Part shown: positions 1 to 10,600 of the stretch, piece by piece
Layout of the letters: each line of letters begins with the position of its first letter
Numbering within the stretch: position 1 is the first letter of the stretch
NCBI GenBank assembly: GCA_948144175.1
Contig: CANXME010000314.1
Location: 48,030-112,029, forward strand
Length of the DNA: 64,000 bases
Source of the DNA: Closterium sp. NIES-65
Taxonomy: Eukaryota > Streptophyta > Zygnematophyceae > Desmidiales > Closteriaceae
Direction of reading: 5' to 3'
Notes under the pieces: generated by a model
What the model was told of the DNA's origin: nothing
The model's database searches: none
The model's input: only the letters and a program-made list of their open reading frames with translations
Made by a program: the position numbers and the translations under genes

Positions 1-25
1 AGTTTATTAGGCCCTTACACCAACA
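1..25 (+). repeat. 3' tail of a copia-A 5' LTR
   Basis: The first 25 bases match the end of every complete copia-A LTR in the window, finishing in CCTTACACCAACA, and a primer-binding site follows. Confidence 0.9.
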
Positions 26-28
26 AGC

Positions 29-40
29 TGGTATCAGAGC
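29..40 (+). other. Primer-binding site, initiator tRNA-Met
   Basis: TGGTATCAGAGC lies three bases after the LTR end. It is the usual plant copia site, complementary to the 3' end of initiator tRNA-Met, from which minus-strand cDNA is primed. The same site occurs in every copia-A copy. Confidence 0.9.
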
Positions 41-71
41 TGCGTTATAGTGATCCTCGAGATAGGTAGCT

Positions 72-778
72 ATGGCGGGCAACACCTCGGCGGTAGCTGG
101 TGAATCTTCAGCCCAAGATCGTAGCGGGAGCCATGATTCTGGTGTTTCTGCGCCAAGGGGAGCGCGAACAAGCCAGGGCTCGCTGATCAAGGAGGTGCTG
201 AAAAACTTCACCGTCGAGAAGTTCAATGGTGAGGGCTATGATGATTGGGCCTGGAAAATGCAACTTTATTTCCGTCAAATCGGATTGCTGAAACTAATGA
301 TTGGGGAGGAGCCTAGACCGAGTGACCCCGCCCTTCAGGAAGATTGGGACGAGCGCGCCTCGGCTGGCTACTACTTGATGTCGCAGAGTTTGGAGCTGAA
401 CCAGCGTCACCACGTCATGCACCTGCTGCCGGAGGTTGAGTGCGGTCCGAAGGCGTGGACGGTGTTGAAGGAGCTGCACGCCCCGACCTCCGTTGTTGCA
501 ACATTGATGCTGGAGAGGGAGCTGTCCGCGTTGCGCCTGAGCGAGGGAGAGCCGGTGCAACCTGTCCTGGACAAATTGCGCGACCTCTACGCGAAGTTGG
601 CGATCGCGGGAATCACCTACCCAGAGCAGACCAAGTGCCTGAAGATGCTCTCGCTGCTGCCGGAATCGTGGCTTCAATTCACGAGCGGATTGAGCCTGCC
701 GCAGAACCAGAGCTCATGGACACTCGAGTGGGTGCGGACAAAGATTCTAGAGGAGGACTTCCGTCGCCGTCAACTGAG
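72..778 (+). pseudogene. gag: gag 5' part of the outer copia-A, interrupted
   Basis: This is the N-terminal 235 codons of the Gag region (residues MAGNTSAVAGESS onward), starting at the same ATG as the intact copies 46 bases past the LTR. It contains the copia Gag domain of the UBN2/DUF4219 type (motif W-x-x-K-M-Q-L-Y near residue 60), which forms the virus-like particle. The frame runs into the LTR of the guest element at 779 and stops at 902. The rest of the gene resumes at 7634. Apart from the insertion this stretch is nearly identical to intact copies. Confidence 0.9.
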
Positions 779-1871
779 TGTTGGGTGCAAATTCACATTG
801 CACGACATCCTGCCGTCTGTTTGTACGAGTATGCGTGTGCGAATGCATTTGCGTGTGAATGGTATGTTTGTGTGTTTGTTTGCTTTCGCAATTTTCGCTT
901 GAAGCATTTGCAGGTACTCGCACAATGTGCGCTTCGGCATAACATTGTACGCGCTATGAACAGTACAAGCAGAAAGGACGAGCTCGCAAAGGAACCCAAG
1001 ATGGAAGCTTTGCGGTTCAACTTACTTGATTGCGCAGATTCAGTTCTATCCAACTCGAAATTGTACTGTTTTGTTTGGTTGACTATAGTGTAGCAGGGCA
1101 GGCACTATAGGGGTACAATTTAGGTGAAGGTTGGATGTTGTTTGTCTGTATCTGCATGCTACAGGGCCAGGGGAAACCAGCGGAACCAGCATTTGGCTGG
1201 TTGGGCAAAGACAAAACAGGTTCTGTTTTTAGGACCTGAACCTGGTTGTTGTTTTCCCATGTTGGAAAAACAGAACCAGAGGTTGTTCACCAACCTATCA
1301 CCTGCTATTTTGTCCAGCCAGGTTGGTTCTGTTGCTTGGAATTATTTGGGATCATCCCTGGTTGTTCCCAGGTTGATTCCCAAGGTCCTTGCTAGCTAGA
1401 GCTATTTATTCCTTCTCTGTTTGTACCTGAATATAGTGAAATTGATTCAAGCGAATTCCTTCCTTGCTGGAATTTCTTGTCTACGCGGTGCGACGGCGGA
1501 ATGCTACCCGAGTCAACGCTAGTACGCTAGCACTCCAACGCTAGGCTAACGCTGTCCGAGCCATAACTTCGTAATGGCAGAACTTTTCGCGAGGCAACTT
1601 GGCTTATTTTAAAGCTCTTAGAGTGAGCTTCGATATAGGAAATTCTCAGCTTAATCCGATCGACGGTCTGCACGATACGCTGCGCGACGTTCAAGGTACT
1701 CTTGCTGTTTTGACTAAGTCCCTCTTGATCCCTCTCTCTACAAACTCGGACCCGAGGATAGGGGCTGGTCTTGTACCAGGCACCCAAGGACCCTTGGAGG
1801 TGACCCCGAGGAGAGGTTTTAAGTGTGATAAAGTCTTAATAGCTTGAGTTTATTAGGCCCTTACACCAACA
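779..1871 (+). repeat. 5' LTR of copia-A copy 1
   Basis: 1093 bp, begins TGTTGGG and ends CCAACA. The internal part (about 1166-1383) is crowded with CAGGTTG/CTGGTTG motifs on both strands and one ACCAACC (1289-1295), the core of plant MYB-bound AC elements; a possible weak TATA-like stretch is GCTATTTATT (1401-1410). A small stem CTGGT-CTTGT-ACCAG lies at 1765-1779. Promoter function is inferred from position, not shown. Confidence 0.92.
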
Positions 1872-1874
1872 AGC

Positions 1875-1886
1875 TGGTATCAGAGC
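1875..1886 (+). other. Primer-binding site of copia-A copy 1
   Basis: Perfect TGGTATCAGAGC three bases inside the 5' LTR; marks the LTR boundary and the priming tRNA (initiator Met). Confidence 0.92.
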
Positions 1887-1917
1887 TGCGTTATAGTGAT
1901 CCTCGATATAGGTAGCT

Positions 1918-4900
1918 ATGGCGGGCAACACCTCGGCGGTAGCTGGTGAATCTTCAGCCCAAGATCGTAGCGGCAGCCATGATTCTGGTGTTTCTGCGCC
2001 AAGGGGAGCGCGAACAAGCCAGGGCTCGCTGATCAAGGAGGTGCTGAAAAACTTCACCGTCGAGAAGTTCAATGGTGAGGGCTATGATGATTGGGCCTGG
2101 AAAATGCAACTTTATTTCCGTCAAATCGGATTGCTGAAACTAATGATTGGGGAGGAGCCTAGACCGAGTGACCCCGCCCTTCAGGAAGATTGGGACGAGC
2201 GCGCCTCGGCTGGCTACTACTTGATGTCGCAGAGTTTGGAGCTGAACCAGCGTCACCACGTCATGCACCTGCTGCCGGAGGTTGAGTGCGGTCCGAAGGC
2301 GTGGACGGTGTTGAAGGAGCTGCACGCCCCGACCTCCGTTGTTGCAACATTGATGCTGGAGAGGGAGCTGTCCGCGTTGCGCCTGAGCGAGGGAGAGCCG
2401 GTGCAACCTGTCCTGGACAAATTGCGCGACCTCTACGCGAAGTTGGCGACCGCAGGAATCACCTACCCGGAGCAAACAAAGTGCTTGAAGATGCTCTCGC
2501 TGCTGCCGGAATCGTGGCTTCAATTTACGAGCGGATTGAGCCTGCCGCAGAACCAGAGCTTGTGGACGCTCGAGTGGGTGCGGACGAAGATTCTGGAGGA
2601 GGACTTCCGTCGCCGCCAACTGAGGGGTGGAGACGACGGCAGCAGCGGCTACGGGATGCAAGGGAGCCGACGTGGCAAAGGACGTGGCTTCGGTGGTGCT
2701 GGACGCGGTGCAAAGAAAGACGACGACTCCAACGACCAACAAGGAGGTACCGGTTGGGGTCGCGGTGCAAAATCTGGACGTGGGGGCAAGTCGGGTGCTG
2801 GTGGCAAAATGAAAGGGAGTTGCTGGTATTGTGAGAAGGAAGGGCACCCCTGGTTTTTGTGCTATAAGAAACCCGATGGATGGACCCCCCAGAATCGTCA
2901 CCAGGATGGCGGCGCGCGGAGGAACCAGAAAAACGGTGCCAACATGATCGCTGATTCGTCCGACAACAACCCAAAGGGCAACGGCGGTGCGGAGAAGAAG
3001 AAGGAGCGCACCGCGGGCCAATTCTTCCATATGGGAGACAAGGGGGAGCAAGGAGACGCCTCTGCTAAGGCTGGAGCAGAGCTGCACCCCCTGGACTATT
3101 GGGTGTTGGACACAGGCGCTGCTTGGACAATGACGCCGCGCAAGGACCTGCTGGACGACGTACGCGCTGCACCGATTAATGAGGTGTGCTCTGCCTCTGG
3201 ACACATGTTGAAGGTGGCTGGTGCGGGACGAGCTGCATTTAAGGGAGCGGATGGCAAGCCGGTGGTGCTGCACGACGTTCTCCTCGTCCCCGACCTGAAG
3301 GCCAACCTCATCTCCCTCCGTAAGCTTGGCAAGGCTGGGGTGAACACCAACACGGATGGGGCTCGCACTTATAAGGGGAAGCTGGGCAATCGGGTGCTTT
3401 GGGATCTGCACGAGAGCAAGGACGTGTACAGATCCATGTGGCAGCTGCCGGCGCTGGCGTGGCATGGTGAGGGGCAGGCTAGAGAGGGGTCTGCATCCCA
3501 GGGGGAGTGCAACGCCGTTGGAGGGGTTGGTATGAAAGTGTCGGCCAGATCTGGGGAGACGGATTGGGCAACGGCACACCGACGCTTGGGGCATGTGGCA
3601 ATGCCTTTGCTGAAGCAGCTGGAGAAGGATGGAGCCGTTAAGGGCTTGAAGCTGAACGGACAACCACCCGATGATAACTGTGAAATCTGTTTGCTCTCAA
3701 AGTTTACCCGTTTCCCCTTCCATAGTGTGGCTGGCAGGAGCAAGAAGCCGTTGGAGCTGGTCCACATGGACTTGGTGGGGCCGCTGCCGGTTCAGGGACA
3801 CAAGGGGGAGCGGTACTTCCTGACCATTGTGGATGATTGGAGCAGGCTTATGTGGGCATATCCGCTGAAGCAGAAGGACCATGCCGCCTCTACGATACGG
3901 GAAGATTGGCTGCCATTCGTGGAGAAGCAAGCGGAGTGTGTGGTGAAGCGGATTAGGACAGATCGGGGTGGTGAGTTCCTTGGAGCTGAGATGACGGCCT
4001 GGCTCAAGAAGCAGGGCATCCAGAGGGAGCTGACCACGGCTTACACCCCACAGTCTAACGGTGTAGCAGAACGGGCGAACCGGACAATTCTGGAGACAGC
4101 TAGGGCGCTGCTCATAGAATCTGGGCTGGGCAACTCCATGTGGCCCCATGCTGTTCGGCACGCTACCGTCGCTAGGAACAGGGTACTCACAAAGGTTGGG
4201 GATGACTCGTGGGTGCCGTTGGAGAGGTGGCTTGGGAGGAAGCCGCCGGTGGACATGCTGAGGGTGTTCGGTTGCATGGCAGTCGCCCACGTCCCCAAGA
4301 CCTACCGCAGTAAGTTGGGGGCGAGTGCAATCTGGTGTGTGCATTTGGGGCTGGCTGCTGAGAGCAAGGGATGGCTGCTGTGGGAACCCTCCAAGGGTGT
4401 GTTATTTGACAGCAGGGATGTGAAGTTTGTTGAGGGCATGATGTATGGGAGCTGGGAGAAACAGCCGGAGGCCAGGGTGTCCCAGCAGATGGAGCAGATC
4501 ACCATGCAGCTGGACCTGACTCCTAGTGTGTGGGAGGAGGGAGAGGAGGCAGCTGCAGAGGGTGGTGATAAAGAGAAGGTGCAGGAGGCACCTGCTGGTG
4601 GAGGTGATGGTGTGGAGATTAGCGGTAGCACTAGTGGAGCTGCTGGATCCGAGGGAGGAGAGCAGCAGCAGGGGAAAACTAAGAAGCCGAAGGGTGTTAT
4701 TATGAAGGGATGGGAGACACCCGTCTCCAGGCCAGGACGTACCCGTATGGCTACTAAAAAGCTGACTGCAGGAGCTGATGTAGCGGAGCAGCAGCTTGGG
4801 ACCGAGGAGGCATTGCTGATTCTACCGCATGGCTATGACCCGGATGAGGAGGATCAACCTGCGTACTGTTTTCTTGCCCCTGCACCAGAGGAACCAGCTA

Positions 4901-6498
4901 GCATGGAGGAGGCATTAGCTGGACCAGATAGGGACAAATGGCTAGCTTCCAGGGATGCTGAATACCAGAGCCTGCTGGAGAATGGGACTTGGGAACTAGT
5001 GGTGCTGCCTGAGGGAAAGAAAGCGGTACAATGCAAGTGGGTGCTAAGGATCAAGACTGACGACAAGGGGCAGGTCACCATCTACAAGAGTAGGTTGGTG
5101 GCTAAGGGGTTTATGCAGAAGGAGAAGCGGGACTTCAATGAGATCTTTGCTCCCACTGCCAAACCCCCTACCCTTCGTGTCTTGTTGGCAGATGCAGCCG
5201 TTAGTGGGAAGTTCATTATCCAGATGGACATATCAACGGCATTTCTCAACGGGATTTTAGAGGAGGAGGTGTTCATGACGCAGCCACCTGGGTATGAGGA
5301 TGGTACGGGCAGGGTGTGCAAGCTGAAAAAGTCCATCTATGGCTTGAAGCAGGCGCCACGCTGCTGGTACCAGAAGTTGGCAGCTGTTTTAGAGGAGATG
5401 GGATTCAGGACCAGCAGCTGTGATGAGAGCCTCTTTCTCAAGGGGGAGGGGGAGAAGCTGGTGCTGTTTCTGGTCTATGTGGACGACATTCTTCTCTTTA
5501 GCAGCAGCATGAAGGAGATCCAGAAGGTGCAGCAGCAGCTGATGGAGAACTTCAAGTGCAAGAACCTTGGGGAGGTAAAGTACTACCTCGGGATGCACGT
5601 GGAGAGGGATCTGGATCACAGGTGGTTGAAGCTGCACCAGGAGAAGTTCATCAAGGAGCTTGGGGAGAAGTACGGAATTGAGAATGAGCGCAAGGTTGCA
5701 ACTCCCCTGCCAGCAGAATTCAAGCTTGTGAAAGCTGCAGAGGATGAAGGGGTTGAAGCCGAGGAGCAGCAGCAATTTCAGTCCTTGGTGGGCAGCCTCT
5801 TGTATGCAGCAGTTCACACGAGACCCGACATCTCTTTCTCGGTTGGGCAGCTGGCTAGGGTAGTGCAGAATCCATCAGAGGAGCAGGTGAATGCAGCTGA
5901 GCGTGTGGTGAAGTATCTGAACTCTCACCCAAGCATTGGAGTTCAATACTCCGCATCTGCACAGGTGAAGCAGAAAGGGGTTGAGGTGCTGAAAGAGAAG
6001 GGGGAGAGGCTTGGAGAAGGCAAGCTTTTTCTCACTTGCTTTACTGATGCTACGTGGGCCTCTGAGAAGGAGGATTCCTCATCTGTGGGAGGATACATCT
6101 GCGTAGTTGGGGGAGGACCGGTTAGTTGGAGGTCAAAGAAGCAGACGGAGACAGCACTCTCTTCCGTGGAATCAGAGTACATGGCGATGTTCCATGGGGT
6201 GAAGGAGGTGATTTGGCTGAGGAGGCTGTTGGAGGAGATTGGCCAGGAGCAAAAGGTTGCTACGCCGCTGTTTTGTGATAGCAAGGGAGCTCTTGGGATG
6301 GCCAGGAACGCTGTGCTTCATGGGCTGAACAAGCACATGCGTATCAAGTGGCACTGGCTGCGTAAGGAGGTGAAGAGGGGGACGGTGAATCCGATCTACA
6401 TCAAGACTCACCAGCAGCCAGCAGACTTCCTCACCAAGAGGCTTGCGGATGAGTCTCATTGGCGTTGTGTGCGCATGAGTGGAATGAGCATGAACTAG
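1918..6498 (+). CDS. gag-pol: Gag-Pol polyprotein of copia-A copy 1 (intact)
   Basis: A 1526-residue single-frame polyprotein, the usual copia arrangement. Order: Gag domain (about 45-235), Arg/Gly-rich stretch, CCHC zinc knuckle (C302, C305, H310, C315), aspartic protease (DTGA, D398), GAG-pre-integrase zinc site (H554, H559, C588, C591), integrase core with catalytic D618, D682 and E718 (D-x35-E), acidic Gln/Gly-rich linker (about 860-960), reverse transcriptase (about 1015-1260, YVDD at 1187-1190) and RNase H (D1377, E1418, D1454), ending with the typical ADFLTK motif. Protease before integrase before reverse transcriptase defines Ty1/copia rather than gypsy. All catalytic residues are present. 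The ATG lies 46 bases after the LTR and is shared by all copies. Expression would come from the LTR. Confidence 0.97.
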   Translation: MAGNTSAVAGESSAQDRSGSHDSGVSAPRGARTSQGSLIKEVLKNFTVEKFNGEGYDDWAWKMQLYFRQIGLLKLMIGEEPRPSDPALQEDWDERASAGYYLMSQSLELNQRHHVMHLLPEVECGPKAWTVLKELHAPTSVVATLMLERELSALRLSEGEPVQPVLDKLRDLYAKLATAGITYPEQTKCLKMLSLLPESWLQFTSGLSLPQNQSLWTLEWVRTKILEEDFRRRQLRGGDDGSSGYGMQGSRRGKGRGFGGAGRGAKKDDDSNDQQGGTGWGRGAKSGRGGKSGAGGKMKGSCWYCEKEGHPWFLCYKKPDGWTPQNRHQDGGARRNQKNGANMIADSSDNNPKGNGGAEKKKERTAGQFFHMGDKGEQGDASAKAGAELHPLDYWVLDTGAAWTMTPRKDLLDDVRAAPINEVCSASGHMLKVAGAGRAAFKGADGKPVVLHDVLLVPDLKANLISLRKLGKAGVNTNTDGARTYKGKLGNRVLWDLHESKDVYRSMWQLPALAWHGEGQAREGSASQGECNAVGGVGMKVSARSGETDWATAHRRLGHVAMPLLKQLEKDGAVKGLKLNGQPPDDNCEICLLSKFTRFPFHSVAGRSKKPLELVHMDLVGPLPVQGHKGERYFLTIVDDWSRLMWAYPLKQKDHAASTIREDWLPFVEKQAECVVKRIRTDRGGEFLGAEMTAWLKKQGIQRELTTAYTPQSNGVAERANRTILETARALLIESGLGNSMWPHAVRHATVARNRVLTKVGDDSWVPLERWLGRKPPVDMLRVFGCMAVAHVPKTYRSKLGASAIWCVHLGLAAESKGWLLWEPSKGVLFDSRDVKFVEGMMYGSWEKQPEARVSQQMEQITMQLDLTPSVWEEGEEAAAEGGDKEKVQEAPAGGGDGVEISGSTSGAAGSEGGEQQQGKTKKPKGVIMKGWETPVSRPGRTRMATKKLTAGADVAEQQLGTEEALLILPHGYDPDEEDQPAYCFLAPAPEEPASMEEALAGPDRDKWLASRDAEYQSLLENGTWELVVLPEGKKAVQCKWVLRIKTDDKGQVTIYKSRLVAKGFMQKEKRDFNEIFAPTAKPPTLRVLLADAAVSGKFIIQMDISTAFLNGILEEEVFMTQPPGYEDGTGRVCKLKKSIYGLKQAPRCWYQKLAAVLEEMGFRTSSCDESLFLKGEGEKLVLFLVYVDDILLFSSSMKEIQKVQQQLMENFKCKNLGEVKYYLGMHVERDLDHRWLKLHQEKFIKELGEKYGIENERKVATPLPAEFKLVKAAEDEGVEAEEQQQFQSLVGSLLYAAVHTRPDISFSVGQLARVVQNPSEEQVNAAERVVKYLNSHPSIGVQYSASAQVKQKGVEVLKEKGERLGEGKLFLTCFTDATWASEKEDSSSVGGYICVVGGGPVSWRSKKQTETALSSVESEYMAMFHGVKEVIWLRRLLEEIGQEQKVATPLFCDSKGALGMARNAVLHGLNKHMRIKWHWLRKEVKRGTVNPIYIKTHQQPADFLTKRLADESHWRCVRMSGMSMN

Positions 6499-6530
6499 TA
6501 TGGAATGATGGGGATGCAGCCGGCAGGCTG

Positions 6531-6538
6531 AGGGGGAG
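6531..6538 (+). other. Polypurine tract of copia-A copy 1
   Basis: AGGGGGAG followed by TG and then the 3' LTR. Purine tracts at this position resist RNase H and prime plus-strand DNA. The same tract precedes the 3' LTRs of the other copies. Confidence 0.85.
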
Positions 6539-6540
6539 TG

Positions 6541-7633
6541 TGTTGGGTGCAAATTCACATTGCACGACATCCTGCCGTCTGTTTGTACGAGTATGCGTGT
6601 GCGAATGCATTTGCGTGTGAATGGTATGTTTGTGTGTTTGTTTGCTTTCGCAATTTTCGCTTGAAGCATTTGCAGGTACTCGCACAATGTGCGCTTCGGC
6701 ATAACATTGTACGCGCTATGAACAGTACAAGCAGAAAGGACGAGCTCGCAAAGGAACCCAAGATGGAAGCTTTGCGGTTCAACTTACTTGATTGCGCAGA
6801 TTCAGTTCTATCCAACTCGAAATTGTACTGTTTTGTTTGGTTGACTATAGTGTAGCAGGGCAGGCACTATAGGGGTACAATTTAGGTGAAGGTTGGATGT
6901 TGTTTGTCTGTATCTGCATGCTACAGGGCCAGGGGAAACCAGCGGAACCAGCATTTGGCTGGTTGGGCAAAGACAAAACAGGTTCTGTTTTTAGGACCTG
7001 AACCTGGTTGTTGTTTTCCCAGGTTGGAAAAACAGAACCAGAGGTTGTTCACCAACCTATCACCTGCTATTTTGTCCAGCCAGGTTGGTTCTGTTGCTTG
7101 GAATTATTTGGGATCATCCCTGGTTGTTCCCAGGTTGATTCCCAAGGTCCTTGCTAGCTAGAGCTATTTATTCCTTCTCTGTTTGTACCTGAATATAGTG
7201 AAATTGATTCAAGCGAATTCCTTCCTTGCTGGAATTTCTTGTCTACGCGGTGCGACGGCGGAATGCTACCCGAGTCAACGCTAGTACGCTAGCACTCCAA
7301 CGCTAGGCTAACGCTGTCCGAGCCATAACTTCGTAATGGCAGAACTTTTCGCGAGGCAACTTGGCTTATTTTAAAGCTCTTAGAGTGAGCTTCGATATAG
7401 GAAATTCTCAGCTTAATCCGATCGACGGTCTGCACGATACGCTGCGCGACGTTCAAGGTACTCTTGCTGTTTTGACTAAGTCCCTCTTGATCCCTCTCTC
7501 TACAAACTCGGACCCGAGGATAGGGGCTGGTCTTGTACCAGGCACCCAAGGACCCTTGGAGGTGACCCCGAGGAGAGGTTTTAAGTGTGATAAAGTCTTA
7601 ATAGCTTGAGTTTATTAGGCCCTTACACCAACA
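6541..7633 (+). repeat. 3' LTR of copia-A copy 1
   Basis: 1093 bp, one base different by eye from its 5' partner, followed by the target duplication CTGAG (7634-7638). Confidence 0.95.
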
Positions 7634-10600
7634 CTGAGGGGTGGAGACGACGGCAGCAGCGGCTACGGGATGCAAGGGAGCCGACGTGGCAGAGGACGTG
7701 GCTTCGGTGGTGCTGGACGCGGTGCAAAGAAAGACGACGACTCCAACGACCAACAAGGAGGTACCGGTTGGGGTCGCGGTGCGAAATCTGGACGTGGGGG
7801 CAAGTCGGGTGCTGGTGGCAAAATGAAAGGGAGTTGCTGGTATTGTGAGAAGGAAGGGCACCCCTGGTTTTTGTGCTATAAGAAACCCGATGGATGGACC
7901 CCCCAGAATCGTCACCAGGATGGCGGCGCGCGGAGGAACCAGAAAAACGGTGCCAACATGGTCGCTGATTCATCCGACAACAACCCGAAGGGCAACGGCG
8001 GTGCGGAGAAGAAGAAGGAGCGCACCGCGGGCCAATTCTTCCATATGGGAGACAAGGGGGAGCAAGGAGACGCCTCTGCCAAGGTTGGAGCAGAGCTGCA
8101 CCCCTTGGATTATTGGGTGTTGGACACGGGCGCTGCTTGGACAATGACGCCGCGCAAGGACCTGCTGGATGACGTACGCGCTGCACCGATTAATGAGGTG
8201 TGCTCTGCCTCTGGACACATGTTGAAGGTGGCTGGTGCGGGACGAGCTGCTTTAAGGGAGCGGATGGCAAGCCGGTGGTGCTGCACGACGTTCTCCTCGT
8301 CCCCGACCTGAAGGCCAACCTCATCTCCCTCCGTAAGCTTGGCAAGGCTGGGGTGAACACCAACACGGATGGGGCTCGCACTTATAAGGGGAAGCTGGGC
8401 AATCGGGTGCTTTGGGATCTGCACGAGAGCAAGGACGTGTACAGATCTATGTGGCAGCTGCCGGCGCTGGCGTGGCACGGTGGGGGGCAGGCTGGAGAGG
8501 GGTCTGCATCCCAGGGGGAGTGCAACGCCGTTGGAGGGGTTGGTGTGAAAGTGTCGGCCAGATCTGGGGAGACAGATTGGGCAACTGCACACCGACGTTT
8601 GGGGCATGTGGCAATGCCTTTGCTGAAGCAGCTGGAGAAGGATGGAGCCGTTAAGGGCTTAAAGCTGAACGGACAACCACCCGATGATAACTGTGAAATT
8701 TGCCTCCTTTCAAAGTTCACCCGTTTCCCCTTCCATAGTGTGGCTGGCAGGAGCAAAAAGCCGTTGGAGCTGGTCCACATGGACTTGGTGGGGCCGCTGC
8801 CGGTGCAAGGGCACAAGGGGGAGCGGTACTTCCTGACCATAGTGGATGATTGGAGCAGGCTTATGTGGGCATATCCGCTGAAGCAGAAGGACCATGCCGC
8901 CTCTACGATACAGGAAGATTGGCTGCCATTCGTGGAGAAGCAAGCGGAGTGTGTGGTGAAGCGGATTAGGACAGATCGGGGTGGTGAGTTCCTTGGAGCT
9001 GAGATGACGGCCTGGCTCAAGAAGCAGGGCATCCAGAGGGAGCTGACCACGGCTTACACCCCACAGTCCAACGGTGTAGCAGAACGGGCGAACCGGACAA
9101 TTCTGGAGACAGCTAGGGCGCTGCTCATAGAATCTGGGCTGGGCAACTTGATGTGGCCCCATGCTGTTCGGCACGCTACCGTCGCTAGGAACAGGGTACT
9201 CACAAAGGTTGGGGATGACTCGTGGGTGCCGTTGGAGAGGTGGCTTGGGAGGAAGCCGCCGGTGGACATGCTGAGGGTGTTCGGTTGCATGGCAGTCGCC
9301 CACGTTCCCAAGACCTACCGCAGTAAGTTGGGGGCGAGTGCAATCTGGTGTGTGCATTTGGGGCTGGCTGCTGAGAGCAAGGGATGGCTGTTGTGGGAGC
9401 CTTCCAAGGGTGTGTTGTTTGACAGCAGGGATGTGAAGTTTGTTGAGGGCATGATGTATGGGAGCTGGGAGAAACAGCCGGAGGCCAGGGTGTCCCAGCA
9501 GATGGAGCAGATTACCATGCAGCTGGACCTGACTCCTAGTGTGTGGGAGGAGGGAGAGGAGGCAGCTGCAGAGGGTGGTGATAAAGAGAAGGTGCAGGAG
9601 GCACCTGCTGGTGGAGGTGATGGTGTGGAGATTAGCGGTAGCACTAGTGGAGCTGCTGGATCCGAGGGAGGAGAGCAGCAGCAGGGGAAAACTAAGAAGC
9701 CGAAGGGTGTTATTATGAAGGGATGGGAGACACCCGTCTCCAGGCCAGGACGTACCCGTATGGCTACTAAGAAGCTGACTGCAGGAGCTGATGTAGCGGA
9801 GCAGCAGCTTGGGACCGAGGAGGCATTGCTGATTCTACCGCATGGCTATGACCCGGATGAGGAGGATCAACCTGCATACTGTTTTCTTGCCCCTGCACCA
9901 GAGGAACCAGCTAGCATGGAGGAGGCATTAGCTGGACCAGATAGGGACAAATGGCTAGCTTCCAGGGATGCTGAGTACCAGAGCCTGCTGGAGAATGGGA
10001 CTTGGGAACTAGTGGTGCTGCCTGAGGGAAAGAAAGCGGTACAATGCAAGTGGGTGCTAAGGATCAAGACTGACGACAAGGGGCAGGTCACCATCTACAA
10101 GAGTAGGTTGGTGGCTAAGGGGTTTATGCAGAAGGAGAAGCGGGACTTCAATGAGATCTTTGCTCCCACTGCCAAACCCCCTACCCTTCGTGTCTTGTTG
10201 GCAGATGCAGCCGTTAGTGGGAAGTTCATTATCCAGATGGACATATCAACGGCATTTCTCAACGGGATTTTAGAGGAGGAGGTGTTCATGACGCAGCCAC
10301 CTGGGTATGAGGATGGTACGGGCAGGGTGTGCAAGCTGAAAAAGTCCATCTACGGCTTGAAGCAGGCGCCACGCTGCTGGTACCAGAAGTTGGCAGCTGT
10401 TTTAGAGGAGATGGGATTCAGGACCAGCAGCTGTGATGAGAGCCTCTTTCTCAAGGGGGAGGGGGAGAAGCTGGTGCTGTTTCTGGTCTATGTGGACGAC
10501 ATTCTTCTCTTTAGCAGCAGCATGAAGGAGATCCAGAAGGTGCAGCAGCAGCTGATGGAGAACTTCAAGTGCAAGAACCTTGGGGAGGTAAAGTACTACC

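Larger units (their letters stand above)
779..7633 (+). mobile_element. Full-length copia-A retrotransposon, copy 1
   Basis: A complete 6855-bp Ty1/copia element: 1093-bp LTRs at 779-1871 and 6541-7633, tRNA-Met primer site, one uninterrupted gag-pol frame, purine tract and a perfect target duplication CTGAG. By eye the two LTRs differ at one base (T at 1260, G at 7022), which means a very recent insertion. The target is the gag gene of another copy of the same family. All parts needed for autonomous transposition appear present. Confidence 0.96.

Noticed and set aside
2140-3663. 507-codon open frame antisense to copia-A gag, repeated at 49209-50732 and in parts elsewhere
   Set aside because: Mirrors the gag-pol codons on the other strand, is rich in His/Arg/Leu/Pro without any family motif, and breaks up in other copies; a shadow of the real gene.
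6538-6855. 105-codon frame starting in the 3' LTR (MCWVQIHIARH)
   Set aside because: Lies across the internal/LTR boundary and is repeated only because the LTR is repeated; no protein family recognised.
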